DNA of 64,000 nucleotides. Source: Streptomyces roseolilacinus (GTDB taxonomy: Bacteria; Actinomycetota; Actinomycetes; Streptomycetales; Streptomycetaceae). Under the pieces are notes generated by a model. It had not been told where the DNA came from and searched no databases. It saw only the letters and a list, made by a program, of their open reading frames with translations. A program made the position numbers and the translations under genes. This document shows positions 27,560 through 35,712 of this stretch, piece by piece (the stretch's first letter is position 1; each line of letters starts with the position of its first letter). The stretch spans positions 1 to 64,000 of the forward strand of contig NZ_BMSV01000012.1 of assembly GCF_014649335.1 (NCBI RefSeq). Reading direction: 5' to 3'.

Positions 27560-29743
27560 TCACCCCCGCAGCGCCCTCTTCAGGAACTCCGCCTCCAGCC
27601 GCAGTCGACCGCCCGCCACCTCCTCCCGCGTGACCAGGTGCGTCGCCCCCGGCAGCGGCAGCACCGTGTGGGGCCTCCCCGCGGCGAGCAGCGCCGCGGA
27701 CAGCCGCAGGGTGTGGGCCGCCACCACGTTGTCGTCCGCCAGCCCGTGGACCAGCATCAGGGGCCGGGCCAGCCGGTGCGCCTGCCCCAGCAGCGACGAC
27801 CGCGTGTAGTTCTCCGGCTCCACGTCCGGGTGGCCCAGGAACCGCTCCTCCCAGTGCGTGTCGTACAGCCGCCGGTCCGTGGGCGCGGCGCCCGCGACCG
27901 CGGCGTGGAACACGTCGGGGCGGCGCAGGACGGCCCCGATCGCCAGGTACCCGCCGTACGACCAGCCCCGTATCGCCACCCGCCCCAGGTCCAGGGCCGG
28001 GTACCGCCGCGCCGCCGCGTGCAGCGCGTCCACCTGGTCCTCCAGGGCGGGCCCCAGCCGGTCGCCGCGCACCGCGACCTCCCAGTCCCGGCCGCGCCCC
28101 GGCGTGCCGCGCCCGTCGGCGAGCAGCACGGCGAACCCCTGCTCGGCGAACCACTGGGCGACGGCGCTCCACCAGCCGTACGCCCGCACCGCCAGCTGCA
28201 GCCCCGGCCCGCCGTACGGGCTGAGCAGCACCGGCAGCCGCGTCCGGGACGCCGGGTCGTACCAGGACGGCAGGTGCAGGTGCGCGCGCACCTCCCGCTC
28301 GCCCAGCGACAGCGGGACGGCGCGGGGCCGGACCCCGGGGGACTCGGCCAGGACCGCGATCCGGCCCGCGGGCTCCCCGCCGCGCAGGACCGTCACCGAG
28401 CGGCCCCGGAAGGTCAGGCCCTCCAGCACGACCGTGTCCCCGCCGACCGCGGCCGTGTGCACCCCCGGCTCCCGGCTCACCCGGCGAAACGCCCCCGGGC
28501 CGCCCGGGGCGCCGCCCTCCGGCTCGTACACCCACACGTGGGTCTCCGTCGGATCCTCGCCGCCGGTGACGTGGACGCGCTCCCCGACGGCGCCCAGCAC
28601 CTCCCGGACCTGGAGGCCGGGCGGCGAGACCGCCTCGCCGACGCGCACCGCGCGCACCCCGTCCCGGACGTCCGCCACGACCACCGCGCCCGAGGCCGTG
28701 CGCAGCGGCGTCCCGGGGACGAGGGCCACCCACGCCTCGTCGTGCGCCGTGTGCAGGGGGCGTACGGCGCCCGTCGCCGGGTCGACGGCGAACACCGCGG
28801 CCGTGCGCTGGTCCCGGGTCTGGACCTGGACGTACGGGCCGTGCGCGTCCCAGCCGGCCGCCGTCACGTACTCGAAGCGCCGGTCCGTCCAGGCGCCCTC
28901 CGGGTGCCGTTCGGCGTCCGCCCCGGCCGGCGTGCGCACCGGTGTGCGCCGGCCGTCGAGGGCCACGACGTGGACGGTCACCCCGGCGTTCGCGGTGCCC
29001 GCCACCGGGTAGCGCAGGACGCGCGGCGGCCGGGCCGGGTCCGCCGGGTCGGCCAGGTACCAGCGGGCCACGGGCGCCTGGTCGACGCGGGCGACCAGGA
29101 GGGCGTCCCCGTCCGGCGACCACCAGTACCCGCGGTGCCGGCCCATCGACTCGGCCGCCGCGTGCTCCGCCAGGCCGTACACCACGTCCGGCGCCTCGGG
29201 CACGGCCAGCGGCCGGTCGTCCGCCCCGTCCGTCCCGACCACGCGCAGGGCGCCGCCGGTCACGTACGCGACGAGGGAGCCGTCCGGGGAGGGCCGCGGG
29301 TCCACGGCCGGGCCGGCCGTCGGCACGCGCCACGGCGCCCCGCCGTCCGTCCGCACCGCCCACAGGGCGCCGCCGAGCGTGAACACCGCCAGCCGGACCG
29401 CCCGGTCCGTCGCGTACCCCGTGATCCCCGAGGACGTGACGCGGGCCCGTTCGCGCCGGACCCTCTCCTCCTCCGGCAGTCCGTCGTCGCCCGGACCGCC
29501 CAGCGCGGCCGGGTCGGCGAGGAGCCGCTCCGCGCCGTCCCCGAACAGCCACAGCCGCCCCACCGGGTCGGTGCCCGACCCGGTCCGCACGAACAGCACC
29601 CGCGCCCCGTCCGGCGAGACGGTGAACCGGCCCGGCACGCCCAGCGAGAACCGCCGGGTGCGCGCGAAGAGACGGGGGAAGCCGGCTGCTACCGGCGACG
29701 GGCCGGGGAAGGGGGCGGCGGGCGGGGGAGCCGGAGGAGTCAT
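27560..29743 (-). CDS. S9 family peptidase, dipeptidyl-peptidase IV-like
   Basis: A 727-residue serine peptidase. The N-terminal beta-propeller (DPPIV_N, about residues 30-480) has the GLAEHAAAESMGR segment carrying the substrate amino-terminus Glu and the WWSPDG blade motif. The C-terminal alpha/beta-hydrolase (about 500-727) has Ser in GWSYGGY (about 594), Asp in GLADDNV (about 668) and His in GATHL (about 701). It should release X-Pro or similar dipeptides. No signal peptide is seen, so it is probably cytoplasmic. ATG at 29743 is chosen at the start of the Pro-rich leader; the frame stays open upstream to 30241 without start evidence. Confidence 0.9.
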   Translation of the reverse strand: MTPPAPPPAAPFPGPSPVAAGFPRLFARTRRFSLGVPGRFTVSPDGARVLFVRTGSGTDPVGRLWLFGDGAERLLADPAALGGPGDDGLPEEERVRRERARVTSSGITGYATDRAVRLAVFTLGGALWAVRTDGGAPWRVPTAGPAVDPRPSPDGSLVAYVTGGALRVVGTDGADDRPLAVPEAPDVVYGLAEHAAAESMGRHRGYWWSPDGDALLVARVDQAPVARWYLADPADPARPPRVLRYPVAGTANAGVTVHVVALDGRRTPVRTPAGADAERHPEGAWTDRRFEYVTAAGWDAHGPYVQVQTRDQRTAAVFAVDPATGAVRPLHTAHDEAWVALVPGTPLRTASGAVVVADVRDGVRAVRVGEAVSPPGLQVREVLGAVGERVHVTGGEDPTETHVWVYEPEGGAPGGPGAFRRVSREPGVHTAAVGGDTVVLEGLTFRGRSVTVLRGGEPAGRIAVLAESPGVRPRAVPLSLGEREVRAHLHLPSWYDPASRTRLPVLLSPYGGPGLQLAVRAYGWWSAVAQWFAEQGFAVLLADGRGTPGRGRDWEVAVRGDRLGPALEDQVDALHAAARRYPALDLGRVAIRGWSYGGYLAIGAVLRRPDVFHAAVAGAAPTDRRLYDTHWEERFLGHPDVEPENYTRSSLLGQAHRLARPLMLVHGLADDNVVAAHTLRLSAALLAAGRPHTVLPLPGATHLVTREEVAGGRLRLEAEFLKRALRG

Positions 29744-30050
29744 GGGCGGAGCATGACAGGCCCGGGCCTCCCCGCCGGGGGAGAGGCCGCGCCCGCGGGG
29801 AACGCGACCGCCGCGCCGGCGGCCGGGCACGGCGCCTCCCCGAGGCCGTGTCACCGGCGGGGGCGAGGCGGGCGGCGCCGGCCCCCCTTCCGCCGGCCGG
29901 CGCACCCGTCTCCGCCGGGCGGCGGTGTTCCCCGGCACCCCCCGCCTCCACCGCGCGGCGGAGGGAGGCCCTCCCCGCGAGCGATGCCGGCCGGTGCCGG
30001 CGCCGACGACGATCGACGGGTACCCCGGCCCCCCTCGATCGGAGCCCCAC
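29744..30050. other. Divergent GC-rich intergenic region
   Basis: A 307-base spacer between the peptidase and a secreted-protein gene. It is extremely GC-rich and must hold promoters for both, but I cannot pick out convincing hexamers. GGAG at about 30041 is the RBS of the rightward gene. Confidence 0.5.
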
Positions 30051-30668
30051 ATGCCGCACAGGACCCTGCGCGCCACCCTCCTCCTCGCCGTCGCGGCCGC
30101 CGTCGCCGCGCCCGCCGCCGCCGCGGCGCCCGCCCCCTCTCCGCCCTCCGTGCGGAAGACCGCCGCCGCGGCGGCCGCCCCGGCCCCGCCCCGCGCGCGG
30201 GAGGCCGTCACCGTCTCCTCGCTCAAGGGGGACGCGCGCATGGACTACCCCGTCGCGGACGAGGAGGTGCGGGTGTCCGTCGACGCCCGTTCCACGTACG
30301 CCGCGGGCAGTGTCCCGCGGCGTTCCTGGGGCACCTTCCGCATCTCGCACTCCCAGGGCGGCACGCTCTACTGGGGCGAGTTCGAGGTCGACTGCCTGAC
30401 CACCGGCGGCCCCACCGCCACCGTCACCGGCCGCCTGGTCCGCGCCAGCCCCGGCCATCCCTGGCTCACCCTGCTGGACCCGCACACCCGCATGGGCGTG
30501 AGCTTCCTCGTCCCGGAGAAGGGCGAGGCCCGCATCGGGCTCTCCGGGGCCACCGGGAAGGGCGAGCCGCTCCTCACCGCGTGCATGGCACCCGCCGCCG
30601 ACGCGAAGGTCGTCGACGGCGGGTACACCCTGCGCGACCGTGAAGGCCGGGCACCCCACCGCAGGTGA
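30051..30668 (+). CDS. Secreted hypothetical protein
   Basis: A 205-residue protein with a Sec signal peptide (MPHRTLRATLLLAVAAAVAA, likely cut near residues 25-27), an Ala/Pro linker, and a beta-rich domain (about 60-195: VTVSSLKGDARMDYPV, RRSWGTFRISHSQGGTLYWGEFEVDC, LTACMAP). Two Cys in the mature domain could form a disulfide. I recognise it only as a conserved Streptomyces exported family of unknown role. ATG at 30051 follows GGAG. Confidence 0.78.
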   Translation: MPHRTLRATLLLAVAAAVAAPAAAAAPAPSPPSVRKTAAAAAAPAPPRAREAVTVSSLKGDARMDYPVADEEVRVSVDARSTYAAGSVPRRSWGTFRISHSQGGTLYWGEFEVDCLTTGGPTATVTGRLVRASPGHPWLTLLDPHTRMGVSFLVPEKGEARIGLSGATGKGEPLLTACMAPAADAKVVDGGYTLRDREGRAPHRR

Positions 30669-30960
30669 GGCGCCCCGCCCGCGCCCCGCCCGCGCCCCGA
30701 TCGCGCCGGAGGCCGAAGGTCCCGGCGCGGCCCGGCGCGGCGGCTCGGGCGCTCCTCGTCCGTGATCACCCTCGGTTACTATGCCCCTTCATGTCGGAGG
30801 CCGGCAGCAAGGCGCGCGCCGCCGTCGGCGCACCACCGGGGGAGCGAGGGGATCGGCATGCCGACCGCCCCCCGGGTCGCCGGCAGGTGACCACCGCTGC
30901 GGCGCCCCCGGCGAATCCGGCCGTGGAGTGCGAGGTTGAAGAGATGGGCGACCTGGGAAA

Positions 30961-31833
30961 ATGCTGAAAGAGGTCACGGCGACCCGCTATGTCACACCCC
31001 TGCGTGAGGGCGGCTCGCTCCCCGGCATCGTCGAGGCCGACGATCTCGGTACGTACGTCATGAAGTTCACCGGCGCCGGCCAGGGCCGCAAGACGCTCGT
31101 CGCCGAGGTGATCTGCGGTCAGCTGGGCCGCCGCCTCGGCCTGCGCGTGCCCGACCTCGTCACCATCCAGCTGGACCCGGTCATCGGCCTGGGCGAGCCG
31201 GACCAGGAGGTGCAGGAGCTGCTCAAGGCCAGCGGCGGGCTGAACCTGGGCATGGACTACCTGCCGGGCTCCCTCGGCTTCGACCCCCTCGCCTACGAGA
31301 TGGACCCGGTCGAGGCGGGCCGGGTGGTCTGGTTCGACGCGCTGATCAACAACGTCGACCGGTCCTGGCGCAACCCCAACATGCTGGTCTGGCACGGCGA
31401 CCCCTGGCTGATCGACCACGGCGCCACCATGATCTGGCACCACAACTGGCCCGGCGCCCCGGCCTCCGCCGCCAAGCCGTACGACGCCTCGGACCACGTC
31501 CTGGCCACGTACGGCCCCGACGTGGCCGCGGCCGCCGCCGAACTGGCCCCGCTCGTCACCGAGGAGCTGCTGACCGAGGTGACCGCCGACGTGCCCGACG
31601 CGTGGCTGGCCGACGAGCCCGGCTTCGACGCGCCCGACGCCGTGCGGCGCGCCTACGTCGAGGTGCTGCTGCCGCGCGCCGCGACCATCCACGAGCGCGT
31701 CACCGTGGGGGAGCGCACCGAGCGCAGGCCCTCGCGGGCCCCCGGCTGGCTGGCCGACCGCCTCGCCCCCCGGCCCCGCACCGCCGGGAGCGGCACGACC
31801 GTACAGAGCAAGCAGAAGGACGGCGGCGAGTGA
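30961..31833 (+). CDS. HipA-like Ser/Thr kinase-fold protein
   Basis: A 290-residue protein related to the kinase core of HipA but much shorter (E. coli HipA is 440). The catalytic loop reads INNVDRSWRNPN (D133, N138/N140) and the metal-binding DFG-equivalent is LIDHG (D152); an MKFTGAG strand near residue 35 supplies the nucleotide-binding Lys. There is no HipB-like antitoxin nearby. Instead it overlaps a DUF3037 gene by 4 bases. Substrate and role are unknown. The 292-base spacer upstream has a TACTAT hexamer at 30777-30782 but no clear -35. Confidence 0.85.
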   Translation: MLKEVTATRYVTPLREGGSLPGIVEADDLGTYVMKFTGAGQGRKTLVAEVICGQLGRRLGLRVPDLVTIQLDPVIGLGEPDQEVQELLKASGGLNLGMDYLPGSLGFDPLAYEMDPVEAGRVVWFDALINNVDRSWRNPNMLVWHGDPWLIDHGATMIWHHNWPGAPASAAKPYDASDHVLATYGPDVAAAAAELAPLVTEELLTEVTADVPDAWLADEPGFDAPDAVRRAYVEVLLPRAATIHERVTVGERTERRPSRAPGWLADRLAPRPRTAGSGTTVQSKQKDGGE

Positions 31834-32213
31834 CCGAGCGGAACGTCTTCGAATACGCCCTGCTGCGCGTCGTCCCGCGCGTCGACCGCGGGGAGTGCTT
31901 CAACGCGGGCGTGGTGGTCTACTGCCGCGCCGAGGCCTTCGTGGCCGCGCGGACCCACCTGGACGAGGGGAAGCTGGCGGCGCTCGACCCGCAGGCCGAC
32001 GTCACCGGCGTACGGGCCGCGCTGCGCGCCGTGGAGGGGATCTGCCGCGGCGGCGGCGACGCCGGACAGGCCCGCCGCGAGGACGCGGGGCGGCGGTTCC
32101 GCTGGCTGGTCGCGCCCCGCTCCACCGTCGTCCAGCCCGGCCCGGTGCACACCGGACTCACCGCGGATCCGGAGGCGGAGGTCGAACGGCTGTTGGACCT
32201 GCTGGTCCGCTGA
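31830..32213 (+). CDS. DUF3037 family protein
   Basis: A 127-residue protein with the DUF3037 start (FEYALLRVVPRVDRGECFNAGVVVYC). The GTG start overlaps the HipA-like stop (GTGA), so translation is coupled and the two proteins probably work together; pairing of these two families is recurrent in actinobacteria. It has no membrane helix or catalytic motif I can name. It could be the modulator or the substrate of the kinase-like partner. Confidence 0.85.
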   Translation: MTERNVFEYALLRVVPRVDRGECFNAGVVVYCRAEAFVAARTHLDEGKLAALDPQADVTGVRAALRAVEGICRGGGDAGQARREDAGRRFRWLVAPRSTVVQPGPVHTGLTADPEAEVERLLDLLVR

Positions 32214-32250
32214 CGCCCCACGTGATCCCCGGCACCCCGTCCGTGGGCCG

Positions 32251-32310
32251 TTGACACCGGGTGCCAGGGCTTCTAGCGTCTCGTCCTGCTGAAGGTACTA
32301 AGCGGTCGCT
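32251..32310 (+). promoter_or_regulatory. Promoter and operator of the SDR pair
   Basis: TTGACA (32251-32256), 17 bases, TAGCGT (32274-32279) is the best housekeeping-type promoter in the window. AGCGGTCGCT (32301-32310), with arms AGCG/CGCT, lies about 20 bases downstream of the start point, where a TetR-type repressor could block transcription. Confidence 0.75.
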
Positions 32311-32370
32311 CACCACTCCGGCAGGAGCGGGGCGGGCGGCCCCAGGGACTCAAGGGCGAGGAGAACCAGC

Positions 32371-33132
32371 ATGTCCACCACCCAGCAGCGCGTGGCCGTC
32401 GTGACCGGAGGGGCGCGCGGCATCGGCGCGGCGACCGCCGTACGGCTCGCGGCCCAGGGCCGCGCCGTCGCCGTGCTCGACCTCGACGAGGCCGCCTGCA
32501 AGGACACCGTCGACACCATCACCGCGGCCGGCGGCACCGCCCTCGCCGTCGGCTGCGACGTCTCCGACGGCGCCCGGGTGGAGGCCGCGGTCGCCCGCGT
32601 CGCCGACGAGCTCGGCGCCCCCACCATCCTCGTCAACAACGCGGGCGTGCTCCGCGACAACCTGCTGTTCAAGATGTCCGAGTCCGACTGGGACACGGTG
32701 GTGGACGTGCACCTCAAGGGCGCGTTCCTGATGGCCAAGGCGTGCCAGAAGCACATGGTCGACGCGGGCTTCGGCCGGATCGTCAGCCTCTCCTCGTCCT
32801 CCGCCCTCGGCAACCGCGGCCAGGCCAACTACTCCGCCGTCAAGGCCGGCCTCCAGGGCCTCACCAAGACCCTCGCCAAGGAGCTCGGCAAGTTCGGCAT
32901 CACCGCCAACGCCGTCGCGCCCGGCTTCATCGTCACCGAGATGACCGCGCAGACCGCCGCGCGCGTGGGCATGGGCTTCGAGGAGTTCCAGGCCGCCGCC
33001 GCCACCCAGATCCCCGTCCAGCGCGTGGGCCGCCCCGAGGACGTCGCGAACGCGATCGCCTTCTTCACGGGCGACGACGCCGGCTTCGTCTCCGGCCAGG
33101 TCCTGTACGTGGCCGGCGGACCCCTCAACTGA
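32371..33132 (+). CDS. fabG: 3-oxoacyl-ACP reductase-like SDR (FabG family)
   Basis: A 253-residue classical short-chain dehydrogenase. The NAD(P) loop is TGGARGIG (about residues 13-20), NNAG is at about 89-92, catalytic Ser is in SLSSSSA, and Y154/K158 form YxxxK. The family reduces 3-oxoacyl thioesters, but lone copies outside fab operons act on diverse substrates. It is the first gene of a two-gene SDR operon, 20 bases ahead of its partner, with a strong promoter and a likely TetR operator upstream. Confidence 0.85.
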   Translation: MSTTQQRVAVVTGGARGIGAATAVRLAAQGRAVAVLDLDEAACKDTVDTITAAGGTALAVGCDVSDGARVEAAVARVADELGAPTILVNNAGVLRDNLLFKMSESDWDTVVDVHLKGAFLMAKACQKHMVDAGFGRIVSLSSSSALGNRGQANYSAVKAGLQGLTKTLAKELGKFGITANAVAPGFIVTEMTAQTAARVGMGFEEFQAAAATQIPVQRVGRPEDVANAIAFFTGDDAGFVSGQVLYVAGGPLN

Positions 33133-33152
33133 AGCGGCGGGTGGACGACGAC

Positions 33153-33920
33153 ATGAACGCCAGCGAACTGCCCGAGCCGACCGGCCGGGTCGCCCTCGTC
33201 ACCGGCGGCAGCCGGGGCATCGGCTACGGCATCGCCGAGGCCCTCGTCGCGCGCGGCGACCGGGTCTGCATCACCGGGCGCGGCGAGGAGGCCCTCAAGG
33301 AGGCCGTCGAACGGCTCGGCTCCGACCGCGCCGTCCACGTCGCCGGCAAGGCCCACGACGAGGCCCACCAGGCGATCGCCGTCGAGCGGACCATGGAGGC
33401 CTTCGGCCGCGTGGACTACCTGGTCAACAACGCCGGGACGAACCCCGTCTTCGGCCCGATGGCCGACCTCGACCTCAACGTGGCCCGCAAGGTCTACGAG
33501 ACCAACGTCATCTCGGCGCTCGGCTTCGCCCAGCAGACCTGGAAGGCCTGGCAGAAGGAGAACGGCGGCGCGATCGTGAACATCGCGTCGGTCGCCGGCG
33601 TCGCCGCCTCCCCCTTCGTGGGGGCGTACGGGATGAGCAAGGCGGCGATGATCAACCTCACGCTGCAGCTCGCCCATGAATTCGCCCCGATTGTCCGAGT
33701 CAATGCGATCGCCCCGGCTGTCGTGAAGACGAAATTCGCGGAGGCGCTCTACGAGGGCCGCGAGGCGGAGGTGACCGCCGCCTATCCGCTCGGCAGGCTC
33801 GGCGTGCCCGCGGATATCGGGGGCGCCGCCGCTTTTCTCACATCCGACCAATCGGACTGGATCACCGGACAGACCCTGGTGATCGATGGGGGAATTTTCC
33901 TCAATGCCGGAGTCGGCTGA
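33153..33920 (+). CDS. SDR family oxidoreductase
   Basis: A 255-residue classical SDR: TGGSRGIG (about 18-25), NNAG (about 95-98), catalytic Y159 and K163 in YGMSKAA, and the C-terminal ITGQTLVIDGG signature. Substrate unknown; the partnership with the preceding FabG-like gene suggests acyl or xenobiotic metabolism. A hairpin terminator follows at 33960-33991. ATG at 33153 follows GGCGGGTGG. Confidence 0.87.
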   Translation: MNASELPEPTGRVALVTGGSRGIGYGIAEALVARGDRVCITGRGEEALKEAVERLGSDRAVHVAGKAHDEAHQAIAVERTMEAFGRVDYLVNNAGTNPVFGPMADLDLNVARKVYETNVISALGFAQQTWKAWQKENGGAIVNIASVAGVAASPFVGAYGMSKAAMINLTLQLAHEFAPIVRVNAIAPAVVKTKFAEALYEGREAEVTAAYPLGRLGVPADIGGAAAFLTSDQSDWITGQTLVIDGGIFLNAGVG

Positions 33921-33959
33921 GGTGGATTGCGCCTGATTGGCCGCCTAATGCCTCAAGTG

Positions 33960-33991
33960 CCCCGCCGGTCTCCCTGATTGACCTGGCGGGG
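33960..33991 (+). terminator. Terminator of the SDR operon
   Basis: CCCCGCCGGTC and GACCTGGCGGGG pair with a single bulged T. It follows the second SDR gene by 40 bases. Its right arm overlaps the -35 element of the next gene. Confidence 0.75.
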
Positions 33992-34016
33992 TGCTGCGGT
34001 ATGGTCGGCCGACCAT
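33978..34016 (+). promoter_or_regulatory. Promoter with a 16-base palindromic operator
   Basis: TTGACC (33978-33983), 16 bases, TATGGT (34000-34005). The perfect palindrome ATGGTCGGCCGACCAT (34001-34016) covers the -10 and start point. Its TGGTC...GACCA arms resemble operators of GntR/HutC-type repressors but with a four-base centre. Confidence 0.75.
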
Positions 34017-34039
34017 GGCTGAACGAGGAGCGTGTGCAC

Positions 34040-35617
34040 GTGTTCAACCGGACCAGCCTGCAGGCAGCTGCAGCCCTTGCGTCCATATCCCTGCTGGCGG
34101 GATGCAGTCTCTTCGCAGGTGATGAAGCCGAGGCGGAAAGCAAGATCGTCGTGGGCACGACGAGTTCTCCGACCACCCTCGACCCAGCGGCCGCGTGGGA
34201 CAGTTCCTGGGAGCTGTACCGGAATGTCTTCCAGACGCTGCTGAGTTTCCCCACCGGGAGCACCACACCCCAGCCGGACGCCGCGGACTGCAAGTTCACC
34301 GACGGCGCCAGCAGGGTGTTCCAGTGCGACCTGCACGACGGGCTGCAGTTCTCCTCCGGCGCCAAGGTCGACGCCGAGGCCGTCAAGCACTCGATCGAGC
34401 GGATCCGCACGATCAACGCGGAGGGCGGCCCCAACGGACTCCTCGGGGCCCTCGACAAGATCGAGACGAGCGGTGACAAGACGGTGATCTTCCGGCTCAA
34501 GGAGTCGGACGCCACCTTCCCCTTCGTCCTCGCCACGCCCGCCATGTCGATCGTCGAGCCCGCCTCGTACCCGGCGGACAAGCTCCGCGAGGACGGCAAG
34601 CTGGTCGGCTCCGGCCCGTACACCCTCGGCAAGTACACCGAGGGCGCGGAGGCCGAGCTGCTCAAGAACCCCACGTACAAGGGGTTCGCCGACCGCAAGA
34701 ACACCGCCGTCACCATCCGCTACTTCGGTGACTCCGAGGCGATGGTCACCGCGCTGAAGAACAAGGAGATCGACGCCACCTACCGCGGCCTGACCGCCGA
34801 GGAGGTCGTCGACCTGAGCGAGAAGAAGCCCGAGAACGAGGGCCTCCAGATCGTCGAGTCGACCGGCGCGACCATCCACTACCTGGTCTTCAACCCCGAC
34901 GACCCGCAGGCCGGCAAGCCCGCCGTCCGCCGGGCCGTCGCGCAGGTCATCGACCGCGGCGCCCTCGTCGCCAAGGCGTACCAGGGCACCGCCGAGCCGC
35001 TGTACTCGATGGTCCCGAAGGGCATCGCCGGGCACACCACCAAGTTCTTCGACCACTACGGCGACCCGGACGTCGCCAAGGCGAAGAGCATCCTGCGCAA
35101 GGCCGGCATCGACAAGCCGGTGAAGCTGACCATCGGCTACACCACCGACCGGTACGGCTCCTCCACGGCCGCCGAGTTCGCCGAGATCAAGCGGCAGCTG
35201 GACGCCTCCGGCCTGTTCGAGGTGACCCTCGTCGGCAAGCCCTGGAAGGACTTCCAGACGGCCTACCAGAAGGGCGACTACCCGGTCTTCGGCCGCGGCT
35301 GGTTCCCCGACTTCCCGGACCCGGACAACTTCATCGCGCCGTTCGTCGGCAAGAACAACGTCCACGCCGCACCGTACGAGCAGCCGGAGATCACCGACCA
35401 GCTGCTGCCCGAGTCGCGCCGCAAGAGCGACCGCGCCGCGGTCACCGACCAGTTCGAGCGGGCCCAGCAGATCCTCGTCGAGGACGTCCGCCTGCTGCCC
35501 CTGTGGCAGGGCAAGCTGTACGTCGCGGCCAGCGAGGAGATCGGCGGCGGCGAGCGGGCCCTCGACCCGCAGACCGTCATGCAGCTGTGGGAGCTGCACC
35601 GCAAGACCAGCTGGTGA
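34040..35617 (+). CDS. Peptide/nickel-type ABC transporter substrate-binding lipoprotein
   Basis: A 525-residue SBP of the DppA/OppA class (SBP_bac_5). A lipoprotein signal peptide ends in LAGC (Cys about residue 22), so it is anchored outside the membrane. Family landmarks include SPTTLDPAAAWDSSWE near the start and AVRRAVAQVIDR in the middle. No permease or ATPase gene is adjacent, so it is an orphan serving a distant importer. GTG at 34040 is nine bases after GAGGAG; GTG at 34034 is too close. Confidence 0.9.
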   Translation: MFNRTSLQAAAALASISLLAGCSLFAGDEAEAESKIVVGTTSSPTTLDPAAAWDSSWELYRNVFQTLLSFPTGSTTPQPDAADCKFTDGASRVFQCDLHDGLQFSSGAKVDAEAVKHSIERIRTINAEGGPNGLLGALDKIETSGDKTVIFRLKESDATFPFVLATPAMSIVEPASYPADKLREDGKLVGSGPYTLGKYTEGAEAELLKNPTYKGFADRKNTAVTIRYFGDSEAMVTALKNKEIDATYRGLTAEEVVDLSEKKPENEGLQIVESTGATIHYLVFNPDDPQAGKPAVRRAVAQVIDRGALVAKAYQGTAEPLYSMVPKGIAGHTTKFFDHYGDPDVAKAKSILRKAGIDKPVKLTIGYTTDRYGSSTAAEFAEIKRQLDASGLFEVTLVGKPWKDFQTAYQKGDYPVFGRGWFPDFPDPDNFIAPFVGKNNVHAAPYEQPEITDQLLPESRRKSDRAAVTDQFERAQQILVEDVRLLPLWQGKLYVAASEEIGGGERALDPQTVMQLWELHRKTSW

Positions 35618-35640
35618 ACACGGCTGCCCGAGGAAGGCCG

Positions 35641-35696
35641 GTGGGATCGGTTGTCAGTGATCGCAGGTAGGTTCTGTGATCGACAAGCGATCCCAC
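35641..35696 (+). promoter_or_regulatory. PafBC/RecA-NDp-like promoter of ung inside a long inverted repeat
   Basis: TTGTCAGTG (35651-35659), eight bases, TAGGTT (35668-35673) is a full match to the PafBC-type damage promoter layout. The promoter is bracketed by inverted repeats 35641-35655 and 35682-35696 (14 of 15 bases match; outer arms GTGGGATCG/CGATCCCAC). Confidence 0.85.
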
Positions 35697-35712
35697 ACCG
35701 GAGGTTGTTGAC

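Noticed and set aside
30665..30967. A 100-residue frame ahead of the HipA-like gene
   Set aside because: Arg/Pro-rich, no RBS, no family resemblance, and it overlaps the start of the kinase-like gene.
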